Origin: Antarcticimicrobium sp040365005
GTDB lineage: Bacteria > Pseudomonadota > Alphaproteobacteria > Rhodobacterales > Rhodobacteraceae
Direction of reading: 5' to 3'
NCBI RefSeq assembly: GCF_040365005.1
Contig: NZ_BAABWV010000005.1
Location: forward strand, 1 to 64,000
DNA: 64,000 bases
The position numbers were made by a program, and so were the translations under genes. A model generated the notes under the pieces. It searched no databases. It was not told the DNA's origin and was given only the letters and a program-made list of their open reading frames with translations. This document shows positions 9,680-21,599 of the stretch, in pieces (position 1 is the first letter of the stretch; each line of letters begins with the position of its first letter).

Positions 9680-9949
9680 ACGAAGCAGGGCGCGGGATCC
9701 CATCCCGCGCCCTTATTCCTTTGCACCTGTCCTGTCCGTCGGGCGGTCCGTCCATGCGGTCTCGCAGCGGGTCGCAGAGGCGGCCGTTTTGGTCCTCGAG
9801 GATGAAACTTTCACCGCCCTTTGTAACCCATGTCACAGAGCCGATATGAAATCGCTGCTATCAAGGGACAACTGCTAAGCAGTGCCCCGGGGTCGTGAGT
9901 GTGTACCGGAGCGGGATTATTCAAATCCGGTCGATTTTAGTACGAAGCA

Positions 9950-9974
9950 GGGCGCGGGATATCATCCCGCGCCC
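9950..9974 (-). terminator. Hairpin downstream of the amidase gene
   Basis: GGGCGCGGGAT pairs perfectly with ATCCCGCGCCC over a 3-nt loop, 35 bp past the amidase stop. A second copy of the same hairpin lies at 9688-9712. Neither has a long T tract on the minus strand, so termination is plausible but not certain. Confidence 0.5.
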
Positions 9975-10008
9975 TTATTCCTTGGCGCCTGTCCTGTCCG
10001 CCCGGCGG

Positions 10009-11442
10009 TCAGCCCATGCGATCCCACAGCGGGTCGCACATGCGGCCGATCCGGTCCTCGATGGCGATGCAGGCGTCCACGGCGAGATCTTCGCGCCAGC
10101 GGCGGGCGACGATCTGCACGTTGATGGGCTGCGGCCCCTCGGTCAGTTCGGCCAGCCGCGCCGGCACGCAGGCCGCCGGCAGACCCATGAAGTTCATCGC
10201 GTAGGACCACAGCGCCGAACCGAGCACCTCGCGCACGCCCTCGGGGCCCTGGGTGTCGCGGTCGGGGGCGAAGAACGGCTGCGGCAGGAACGGGGCCAGC
10301 ACCAGCGGATATTCCTCGAGAAACAGCGACCAGGCCCGCGCGTAATGGCTGCGCTTGGCCATCATCTGCAACAGCTCGGTGCCCTCGAAGGGGGTGAACT
10401 GGCGGAAGTACTCGTCGAAGATCGCCTGGATGGTGTCCGATCCATGGGCGCGGATGTCAGGCCCCATCAGCGCCAGCACCTCGCCCATCAGGGCGCGGTA
10501 GCCGTCCATCCCCGCCTCGCGCAGCAACGGCGGTTCCACCTCGACCACGCGGTAGCCGGCATCGGTCAGCGCGTCGCGTGCCGCGTCCAGCGCGCGGGAG
10601 ACCTCGGGGTGCAGCTCGAATTCATAGGTTTCCTTGGTGAAGCCGACGGTGATCGGCCCCTCCAGCGCCGCGCCGCGCCAGGGCAGCGGGGTGTGGAAGG
10701 GATCGCGCGGATCGGGCGCGATCATGCTGGGCATGGACACATGCAGGTCGCGGGCCTCGCGGGTGATCAGCCCCTGCACCGACATCGCCTGCGCCAGCAT
10801 GCCACGTTCGGCCTTTTGGCTGGGGTTGTAGGCCGGAACCCGGCCCAGCCCCGGCTTGACCGTGACCGCGCCGTTGGCGGCAGAGGGAAACCTCAGCGAA
10901 CCGCCGATGTCGTTGCCATGGGCCAGCGCGCCGATCCCGGCCATCACCGCCGCGCCACCACCGCCGGTGGAGCCGCCGGACGAGATGTGATCGCCCCAGG
11001 GGTTGTGGGTACGGCCGAACAGCGGGTTGTCGGTATCGGCGCGGAACGAGAACTCGGGCGTGTTGGTGCGCCCGATCACCACCGCACCGGCGGCCTGCAG
11101 GTTCTCGACGATGGGGGCGTCGCCGGGGGCGATCAGGTCCTTGAGCGCGACCACCCCGTTGGAGGAGGCATGCCCCTTTTGATCCACGTTGATCTTGATC
11201 GTCACCGGCACCCCGTGCAGGGGACCGCACGGCGCGCCCGATGCGCGGGCCTTGTCCAGCGCGCGGGCGCGGTCGCGGGCCTCGTCCGAGAGGTTTTCGA
11301 CCACGGCGTTGAGGCGGGGGTTTACCGCGTCCATCCGGTCGATTGCGGCGCCGACGGCGGCCTCGGCGGTGATCTCGCCCGCGGTGGTGCGGGCGGCGGT
11401 CTCAGTCGCGCCGAGTTTCCAGAGATCTTTGCTGTCTGCCAT
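10009..11442 (-). CDS. Amidase signature family enzyme
   Basis: The 477-aa protein has the Ser-cisSer-Lys amidase fold: the lysine lies in GVPVTIKINVD, the serine-rich loop in ISSGGSTGGGGAAVMAG, and the nucleophile in GGSLRFP. The family hydrolyses amides, and relatives include the GatA subunit of the Glu-tRNA amidotransferase. No gatB/gatC neighbours are present, so this is a free-standing amidase of unknown substrate. I chose ATG 11442, preceded by GAAAGG, over the in-frame start at 11523. Its 3' end is duplicated downstream. Confidence 0.9.
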   Translation of the reverse strand: MADSKDLWKLGATETAARTTAGEITAEAAVGAAIDRMDAVNPRLNAVVENLSDEARDRARALDKARASGAPCGPLHGVPVTIKINVDQKGHASSNGVVALKDLIAPGDAPIVENLQAAGAVVIGRTNTPEFSFRADTDNPLFGRTHNPWGDHISSGGSTGGGGAAVMAGIGALAHGNDIGGSLRFPSAANGAVTVKPGLGRVPAYNPSQKAERGMLAQAMSVQGLITREARDLHVSMPSMIAPDPRDPFHTPLPWRGAALEGPITVGFTKETYEFELHPEVSRALDAARDALTDAGYRVVEVEPPLLREAGMDGYRALMGEVLALMGPDIRAHGSDTIQAIFDEYFRQFTPFEGTELLQMMAKRSHYARAWSLFLEEYPLVLAPFLPQPFFAPDRDTQGPEGVREVLGSALWSYAMNFMGLPAACVPARLAELTEGPQPINVQIVARRWREDLAVDACIAIEDRIGRMCDPLWDRMG

Positions 11443-11575
11443 GATGCGTGCCTTTCGCCTATGTGCCTGTTCTTGTTGGCGGCACATTAAGATCAGCGCG
11501 TCGGCAATGCCAAGCCGTGGCATGCGGAAAGATGTGGAAAAACGGAGAGATAAGCCGGGCGGGGACGTTCCGTAA

Positions 11576-12121
11576 TCAGTAAAGCGTGATCCGCGTCAGC
11601 GAGACGTCGGCCAGATGGTCGCGCCCGTAGGCGACCAGCGCGATCGACCGCACAGCGCCGGCCCGGGGCGTGTTGCGCAGGAGTGACCCGGAAGCGGTGA
11701 AGGCGGACAGCGGCACGCGGATCTCGCCCCAGTCGGGGCCGGGCGTGAACGGGGCCTGGTAATACTGCCACGGCAGCACGGTGCCGGTGGTGCGCAGATG
11801 CAGGAAATAGCGCTGGCCGTCGCCGCGCGCCCTCAGGGCGACACCCCTGGTGTCGGTGGGCAGCCCGCCGGGCAGATCGCGCCGGGCCTGGATGAAGCCG
11901 CCGCGATTCTCGGTGCTGACAGTGCCGGTCAGGCGCAGGAAGGTCTCACCGCTCTCGGCCTCGACCCCGGCGCGCCCCTGCGAGACACCGCCCATCACCT
12001 GATCGCTGATGAAGCGCCAGTTACCGGCGGTGGTGCCGGTGAAATCCTCGAGCGTCTGTGCAGGCGCCGACGTCGCCGCGAGCGCGAGTGAAAGGACGAG
12101 GGGCAGGGCGCGCTGTTTCAT
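11576..12121 (-). CDS. Exported CIA30-like protein
   Basis: The 181-aa protein has a signal peptide (residues 1-21, ending APAQ) and then a single beta-sandwich domain resembling CIA30 / NADH:ubiquinone oxidoreductase intermediate-associated protein 30. Recognisable parts are WRFISDQVMGGVSQG near the start and a carbohydrate-binding-like jelly roll. Bacterial members are functionally uncharacterised; a role in complex I assembly should not be assumed, since this copy appears periplasmic. It lies just downstream of prpE on the same strand with about 40 bp between. Confidence 0.75.
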   Translation of the reverse strand: MKQRALPLVLSLALAATSAPAQTLEDFTGTTAGNWRFISDQVMGGVSQGRAGVEAESGETFLRLTGTVSTENRGGFIQARRDLPGGLPTDTRGVALRARGDGQRYFLHLRTTGTVLPWQYYQAPFTPGPDWGEIRVPLSAFTASGSLLRNTPRAGAVRSIALVAYGRDHLADVSLTRITLY

Positions 12122-12160
12122 TTCGATGGACCTAGCGCGCCCCGGCCCCGGGACCAGCCC

Positions 12161-14053
<1,893 letters not shown>

Positions 14054-14147
14054 GGTATTCCTCTCCCTCAGCGTTGAATTCGTGTTATCGGGAGGGGCCC
14101 CCTTGCGGCAAGCGCGATCAAAGACGCAGCGTCACATTACCGCAAGA

Positions 14148-14239
14148 AATTTGCAGAAAACGCGGAAAACCTTGTGCAAAGTTTTGCAAATCCCGCGCCA
14201 TTCGCAACGCATCGGTAAAACGAGGGCGGTTTTGCAAAT
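14148..14239. promoter_or_regulatory. Cluster of TTTGCAAA-type motifs upstream of prpE
   Basis: The intergenic region upstream of prpE carries aatttgca (14148-14155), a tandem tgtgcaaa gt tttgcaaa block (14173-14190) and ttttgcaaat (14230-14239). TTTGCAAA half-sites are the established target of ScfR-family regulators such as PccR and RamB, which control propionyl-CoA and acetate assimilation genes. The match is by eye. The site is placed where a promoter of prpE is expected. Confidence 0.55.
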
Positions 14240-14299
14240 TCAGGTGGAAAGCAGGTGCAAACCCGGCCGCCGAGAGATTCGCGGCCGGGTTGATCGAAT

Positions 14300-16573
<2,274 letters not shown>

Positions 16574-16591
16574 GGGGGCTCCTCCAAAGGT

Positions 16592-16611
16592 ATAGTTTAA
16601 CGTTAAACTAT
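16592..16611. promoter_or_regulatory. Perfect 20-bp palindromic operator candidate
   Basis: ATAGTTTAACGTTAAACTAT is a perfect inverted repeat located 19-38 bp before the maeB start codon, in the region shared with the divergent cupin gene. The symmetry and AT-rich arms suggest an operator for a dimeric regulator, for example of the MarR, TetR or GntR type. No regulator gene lies next to it, so the binder is unknown. Confidence 0.6.
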
Positions 16612-16714
16612 TTTGTGATCAGGTGAAAGCGCTGAGATTTCATTAGCTGTCTTTGCCGCGTCTTGCAAATCCGGCGACCCGCCGCCAAGGTCAGGCCGCC
16701 AACAGGGGGAGCCG

Positions 16715-17800
16715 ATGCCAGACACCATCGCCGAAATGCGCCTGCCAACGGATGAGCTGCGCGACGACATTCCATTCTATACCAAGACCTTGGGCATGCG
16801 GATGGACATGATCTATCCGGCCGACAACCCGCAGATCGCGGTGTTTTCCGGCCATGGTCTGCGGCTACGGATCGAGAATGGCGCACCGGAGGCGCCCGGC
16901 ACATTGCGCATCCTGACCGACGATCCCGACGGTTTCGCGGGCGGGGCGCGGCGCTTGACCGCACCCAACGGCACGAAAATCGAGATCGAGCCGCGCAATC
17001 CGCCGCTCGTGATGCCGAGCACCCAGCATGAATTCGTGGTCCGTCGCCTGGCCGACCAGGCCCCCTGGATCATCGGCCGGGCCGGGATGCATTACCGCGA
17101 CCTGGTGCCGTCGCGGCTGGGCGGTTCGATCATCGCCAGCCATATCCGCATCCCCGACGGCGGCCCGGTGCCCGACATGGTGCATTATCACAAGGTGGGG
17201 TTCCAGCTGATCTTCTGCGTCGGCGGCTGGGTCGACGTGGTCTATGAGGACCAGGGCGAGCCGATGCGGCTGACCCGGGGCGACTGTTTCATCCAGCCGC
17301 CCGAGATCCGCCACCGGGTGTTGGAAGCCAGCGACAACGTCGAGGTGATCGAGATCGGCGTTCCGGCCGAGCACGTGACCGAGATCGACCACGAGATGGT
17401 GCTGCCCACCCCGCATCTGCGCCCAGAGCGCGAATGGCAGGGACAGCGGTTCGTCTACAACCGCGCCGAGGGGGCGGACTGGGTGCCGTTCCGCCTGCCG
17501 GGCTATGTCGCCCGCGACACCACGATCAACGCCAATACCAAGGGGGTTGCCGGGGTGCAGGTGGTACGCCGGGGCGCGGGCGATCCGGTCTGGGCCCGCC
17601 ATTCGGCGGATATCCATTTCACCTTCGTCATGGCCGGTACCGTGACGCTGGAGGGCGAGGGGCGGGACTCTTACCCGCTGACCGCCGGCGATGCCTTCGT
17701 GATTCCGCCGGGGCTGAAGACCCGTCTGTCGGAGCCATCCGGGGATGTCGAACTGCTCGAGGTGACGTTGCCGGGCGCCTTTGCCACCGAGTTGGGGTAG
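16715..17800 (+). CDS. VOC/cupin fusion protein of unknown function
   Basis: The 361-aa protein appears to have three parts. Residues 1-100 resemble a VOC (glyoxalase-like) half-domain (DELRDDIPFYTKTLGM). Residues about 125-215 form a cupin (MVHYHKVGFQLIF, IRHRV). Residues about 270-350 form a second cupin (FTFVMAGTVTLEGEG, GDAFVIPPG). HxH metal ligands are present in the first cupin, with Gln in place of the usual Glu. It may be an aromatic or sugar-acid metabolic enzyme or a sensor; I cannot assign a reaction. It is divergent from maeB. Confidence 0.7.
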   Translation: MPDTIAEMRLPTDELRDDIPFYTKTLGMRMDMIYPADNPQIAVFSGHGLRLRIENGAPEAPGTLRILTDDPDGFAGGARRLTAPNGTKIEIEPRNPPLVMPSTQHEFVVRRLADQAPWIIGRAGMHYRDLVPSRLGGSIIASHIRIPDGGPVPDMVHYHKVGFQLIFCVGGWVDVVYEDQGEPMRLTRGDCFIQPPEIRHRVLEASDNVEVIEIGVPAEHVTEIDHEMVLPTPHLRPEREWQGQRFVYNRAEGADWVPFRLPGYVARDTTINANTKGVAGVQVVRRGAGDPVWARHSADIHFTFVMAGTVTLEGEGRDSYPLTAGDAFVIPPGLKTRLSEPSGDVELLEVTLPGAFATELG

Positions 17801-17877
17801 GGCGCGCCAATCCGCGCCGCCCCTTGCATCCTGTCCGCCCAGCCGCAAGGTTGGGTAAAAAGCCGGAGATTTTGTAC

Positions 17878-18270
17878 ATGTCGCTGAAACAGGCCGCCAC
17901 CGCCGTTCGGGAAAATGCCCACGCCCCCTATTCCAACTTCAAGGTGGGGGCGGCGATCCGGGCCGGCTCGGGCACGATCTATTCGGGCTGCAACGTCGAG
18001 AACGTCGCCTATCCCGAGGGCACCTGTGCCGAGGCCGGGGCGATCGCCGCGATGGTGGCCGCCGGGGAGACCGAGCTCGACGAGGTCTATGTCATCGCCG
18101 ATGCGCCGATGCCGGTCTCGCCCTGTGGTGGCTGCCGGCAGAAACTGGCCGAGTTCGGCGCCGACCATGTGCCGGTGATCATGGGCACGGTGGACGGGCA
18201 GGAACAGGTGATGACTTTGGGCGAGTTGCTGCCCGGGGCCTTCAACACCGATCACATCCAGGGGCGCTGA
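17878..18270 (+). CDS. cdd: Cytidine deaminase
   Basis: The 130-aa zinc enzyme deaminates cytidine and deoxycytidine. It has the CAEAGA motif with the catalytic Glu and the zinc ligands in SPCGGC, and the substrate motif YSNFKVGAA. The start ATG at 17878 is preceded by CCGGAGA; a longer in-frame reading from 17434 crosses the cupin gene and is rejected. It begins the salvage cluster cdd-deoA-deoB-upp and is followed by deoA after 4 bp. Confidence 0.94.
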   Translation: MSLKQAATAVRENAHAPYSNFKVGAAIRAGSGTIYSGCNVENVAYPEGTCAEAGAIAAMVAAGETELDEVYVIADAPMPVSPCGGCRQKLAEFGADHVPVIMGTVDGQEQVMTLGELLPGAFNTDHIQGR

Positions 18271-18274
18271 TCGC

Positions 18275-19582
18275 ATGGATGCGCGCGCGATACTGGCCCG
18301 GCTGCGCCGCCACGAGGTGCCGGAGGAGGCTGAGTTGCGCTGGTTCGCCCAAGGGTTGGCCGATCACGGGGTGAGCGACGCGCAGGCCGGCGCCTTTGCC
18401 ATGGCCGTCTGCATGGGCGACCTGGGCGCGGCGGGGCGCACCGCGCTGACGCTGGCGATGCGTGACAGCGGCACGGTGATGAACTGGGATCTCGACGGGC
18501 CGGTGGTGGACAAGCATTCCACCGGCGGGGTGGGGGATTGCATCTCGTTGATCCTGGCCCCGGCGTTGGCCGAATGCGGCGCCTATGTGCCGATGATCTC
18601 GGGGCGCGGCCTGGGCCATACCGGCGGCACGCTCGACAAGCTCGAGGCGATCCCCGGGGTTTCGACTGCGATCCCGCAGGCGGTGCTGCCGAAGCTGGTG
18701 CAAAAGACCGGCTGCGTGATCGCCGGGGCCTCGGCCCGGATCGCTCCCGCCGACAAGCGGCTTTACGCGGTGCGCGATGTGACCGGCACGGTGGAAAGCC
18801 TGGACCTGATCACCGCCTCGATCCTGTCGAAGAAGCTGGCCGAGGCCCCCGATGCGCTGGTGCTTGACGTCAAGGTCGGGTCGGGCGCCTTCATGAAGAC
18901 GGTGGAGGAGGCCCGCGCGCTGGCCCGGGCGCTGAGCGATACCGCCAATGCCGCTGGCTGCAGGACCTCGGCGCTGATCACCGACATGTCGCAACCGCTG
19001 GCCCCGGCGCTGGGCAACGCGGTGGAGATCGACGCGGTGATGCAGGTACTGACCGGGCGGGCCGGCGGCCCGCTGGCCGAGTTGACCGCCGAATTGGGCG
19101 GGCAGGTTCTGGCCGACGCCGGTCTGGCCGAGGATGCGGCAGCGGGCGCGGCACAGGTGGCGGCGGTGATCGCCGATGGCCGCGCGGCCGAGCGGTTCGG
19201 CCGGATGATCGCGGCACAGGGCGGGCCGCTGGGCTTTGTCGAGGATTGGGCGCGCTTCCTGCCCGAGGCGACGGTGATGCACGAGGTGACGGCGCGCGAG
19301 GCGGGCCATGTCACCGCCATCGACGGCGAGGCGCTGGGCCTTGCGGTGGTCGACCTGGGCGGCGGCCGACAGGTGGAGAGCGACGTGGTCGATCCCGCCG
19401 TCGGCCTGTCGAACGTGATCCGTCTGGGGGACAAGGTCGAGAAGGGCACGCCGCTGGCGATGATCCATGCCGCGCGCGAGGATGGCGCCCGCCGGGCCGA
19501 GGCGGCGGTGCGCGCCGCCATCACGCTGGGGCCGGAGCCGGTGCCGCAGCCCGATCTGATCCGCGAAAGGCTGGGGGCATGA
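18275..19582 (+). CDS. deoA: Thymidine phosphorylase
   Basis: The 435-aa enzyme splits thymidine with phosphate into thymine and deoxyribose-1-phosphate. The signature K80-H-S-T-G-G-V-G-D and SGRGLGHTGGT, DVKVGSGAFMK are present and intact. It overlaps deoB by 4 bp (ATGA), indicating translational coupling. Its sugar product is the substrate of the downstream DeoB. Confidence 0.95.
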   Translation: MDARAILARLRRHEVPEEAELRWFAQGLADHGVSDAQAGAFAMAVCMGDLGAAGRTALTLAMRDSGTVMNWDLDGPVVDKHSTGGVGDCISLILAPALAECGAYVPMISGRGLGHTGGTLDKLEAIPGVSTAIPQAVLPKLVQKTGCVIAGASARIAPADKRLYAVRDVTGTVESLDLITASILSKKLAEAPDALVLDVKVGSGAFMKTVEEARALARALSDTANAAGCRTSALITDMSQPLAPALGNAVEIDAVMQVLTGRAGGPLAELTAELGGQVLADAGLAEDAAAGAAQVAAVIADGRAAERFGRMIAAQGGPLGFVEDWARFLPEATVMHEVTAREAGHVTAIDGEALGLAVVDLGGGRQVESDVVDPAVGLSNVIRLGDKVEKGTPLAMIHAAREDGARRAEAAVRAAITLGPEPVPQPDLIRERLGA

Positions 19583-20790
19583 GCCGCGCCTTTCTGGTGG
19601 TGATGGATTCGGTGGGCATCGGTGGTGCGCCGGACGCGGACCGCTTTTTCAATGGCGACCGGCCCGATACCGGCGCCAACACGGTTGCCCATATCGCCCG
19701 CGCTTGTGCTGCCGGGCAGGCCGATCAAGGCCGCAACGGGCCGCTGCACCTGCCCAATCTCGACGCGCTGGGGTTGGGGGCGGCCGTGCAATTGGCCTCG
19801 GGCGTGGCGGCGCCGGGGCTGGGGGCCGCGCCGGTCGGCCTCTGGGGTGCGGCGAGCGAGGTTTCGCCGGGCAAGGACACCCCCTCGGGTCATTGGGAAT
19901 TGGCCGGGGTGCCGGTGCCCTGGGACTGGCATTACTTTCCCGACAGTGATCCCGCCTTTCCGGCCGACCTGGCACAGGCGGTGGCGCGGGCGGCGGGGAC
20001 GCAGGGCATCCTTGGCAATTGCCATGCCTCGGGCACCGAGATCCTCGCCCGGCTGGGGGCGGAACACCTGAAAACCGGCTGGCCGATCTGCTATACCTCC
20101 GCCGACAGCGTGTTTCAGATCGCCGCCCATGAAGAGGCGTTCGGCCTCGATCGGTTGTTGACACTGTGCCGCGAGGTCGCCCCGATGCTGCACGCGATGA
20201 AGGTGGGCCGGGTCATCGCCCGCCCCTTCATCGGCACGCCCGAGGCCGGGTTCACCCGCACCGCCAACCGCCGCGACTATGCCATTGCGCCGCCGGCGCC
20301 GGTGCTGACCGACTGGGTGCAGGCCGCCGGGGGACGGGTGCACGCGGTGGGCAAGATCGGCGACATTTTTTCGATGCAGGGGATCGACGACGTGGTGAAG
20401 GGGCCGGACGCGGAGCTGATGACGCATCTGGGTCGGCTGGTCGATACGGCAGAGGAGGGCAGCCTGACATTCGCCAATTTCGTCGAGTTCGACAGCCTGT
20501 ACGGCCACCGGCGCGACATCGCGGGCTATGCCCGGGCGCTGGAAGGGTTCGATGCCGCGATCGGTCCGATCCTGCGGCGGCTGCGGGCGGGTGACCTGAT
20601 GATCCTCACCGCCGATCACGGCAACGACCCCAGTTGGAGCGGCACCGATCACACCCGCGAGCGGGCGCCGGTTCTGGTCGCCGGGCGCGGCGCCGGCGAG
20701 GCCGGGCTGGTGGGGTTCACCGACGTGGCGGCCAGTATCGCCGATCACCTGGGGCTGTCCGAGCGCGGGCCGGGGCAAAGCTTTCTCTGA
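19579..20790 (+). CDS. deoB: Phosphopentomutase
   Basis: The 403-aa alkaline-phosphatase-superfamily mutase converts (deoxy)ribose-1-phosphate to the 5-phosphate. The metal-binding start VVMDSVGIGGAPDA, the phospho-acceptor Thr in GKDTPSGHWE, and LTADHGNDPSWSGTDHTRE are all present. It follows deoA with overlapping codons and feeds sugar phosphate into central metabolism. Confidence 0.96.
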   Translation: MSRAFLVVMDSVGIGGAPDADRFFNGDRPDTGANTVAHIARACAAGQADQGRNGPLHLPNLDALGLGAAVQLASGVAAPGLGAAPVGLWGAASEVSPGKDTPSGHWELAGVPVPWDWHYFPDSDPAFPADLAQAVARAAGTQGILGNCHASGTEILARLGAEHLKTGWPICYTSADSVFQIAAHEEAFGLDRLLTLCREVAPMLHAMKVGRVIARPFIGTPEAGFTRTANRRDYAIAPPAPVLTDWVQAAGGRVHAVGKIGDIFSMQGIDDVVKGPDAELMTHLGRLVDTAEEGSLTFANFVEFDSLYGHRRDIAGYARALEGFDAAIGPILRRLRAGDLMILTADHGNDPSWSGTDHTRERAPVLVAGRGAGEAGLVGFTDVAASIADHLGLSERGPGQSFL

Positions 20791-20896
20791 GCCGCGAAAT
20801 TCCGCCCCGATCCGCTGGCCCGGGCGTGGTTGCGGGTTGCGGCGCGGGGTCGGGCCGGCCTAATAGGGGGATAGGCCTCAAACCGGGAGTGAGAGC

Positions 20897-21529
20897 ATGT
20901 CCGAGCATCTGACCGTCGTCGACCATCCGCTGGTCCAGCACAAGTTGACATTGATGCGGGACAAGGGGGCCTCATCGGCCGAGTTCCGGCAGTTGCTGCA
21001 CGAGATCACCCTGCTCCTGGCCTATGAGATCACCCGCGAGATGCCGATGACCACGCGGGCCATCGAAACCCCGATGGAAGAGATGGACGCGCCGATCCTG
21101 GCGGGCAAGAAGCTGGCGCTGGTCTCGATCCTGCGGGCGGGCAACGGCATGTTGGACGGGGTGCTGGAACTGGTCCCCTCGGCGCGGGTCGGTTTCGTCG
21201 GGCTTTACCGCGACGAGGAAACCCTGAAACCGGTGCAGTATTACTTCAAGGTGCCCGAGGGGTTGAACAACCGCATGGTGATCGTGGTCGATCCGATGCT
21301 GGCCACCGGCAACAGTTCGGCCGCCGCCATCGACCTGCTGAAACAGGCCGGTGCGACCGATATCCGTTTCCTTTGCCTGCTGGCCGCGCCCGAGGGTGTC
21401 GCCCGGATGAAGGAGGCGCACCCGGACGTGCCGATCGTCACCGCATCGGTCGATCGGGGTCTGAACAGCAAGGGTTACATCATGCCGGGCCTCGGTGATG
21501 CGGGCGACCGGATGTTCGGGACGAAATAA
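20897..21529 (+). CDS. upp: Uracil phosphoribosyltransferase
   Basis: The 210-aa enzyme makes UMP from uracil and PRPP. The PRPP loop VVDPMLATGNSSAAA and the uracil-binding C-terminus YIMPGLGDAGDRMFGTK are diagnostic. The N-terminal VVDHPLVQHKLTLMRDK is typical. It lies 106 bp after deoB on the same strand and completes the salvage set, using uracil released by upstream catabolism. Confidence 0.96.
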   Translation: MSEHLTVVDHPLVQHKLTLMRDKGASSAEFRQLLHEITLLLAYEITREMPMTTRAIETPMEEMDAPILAGKKLALVSILRAGNGMLDGVLELVPSARVGFVGLYRDEETLKPVQYYFKVPEGLNNRMVIVVDPMLATGNSSAAAIDLLKQAGATDIRFLCLLAAPEGVARMKEAHPDVPIVTASVDRGLNSKGYIMPGLGDAGDRMFGTK

Positions 21530-21599
21530 GACGCAACAGATGCCTTTACTGGCGGCGCGAATTGCGGCATCCTTTCCTCCATATCTTGTGGGGGCAGGG

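Larger units (their letters stand above)
9547..10070. repeat. Tandem duplication, period about 261 bp, reaching into the amidase gene tail
   Basis: Copy 1 (about 9547-9805) and copy 2 (about 9808-10070) are direct, imperfect repeats. Anchors are ctttcacc (9547 and 9808) and ctgctaagcag (9611 and 9872). Each copy contains the sequence tgtaacccatgtcacag, a hairpin GCGCGGGAT/ATCCCGCGC, and a segment matching the last codons of the amidase gene. Copy 1 therefore holds a dead fragment of the amidase 3' end (about 9751-9805), and copy 2 the real one. This fills the otherwise gene-free space between nadK and the amidase. Confidence 0.85.

Noticed and set aside
9621..10124. Possible short protein-coding genes in the two repeat copies (CVPERD type reading frames)
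   Set aside because: The frames differ in length and end between copies, and substitutions change amino acids freely, so coding is not conserved.
9895..11490. 531-codon plus-strand frame opposite the amidase gene
   Set aside because: It starts in the tandem repeat and reads through the complement of the amidase; composition is typical of a shadow frame.
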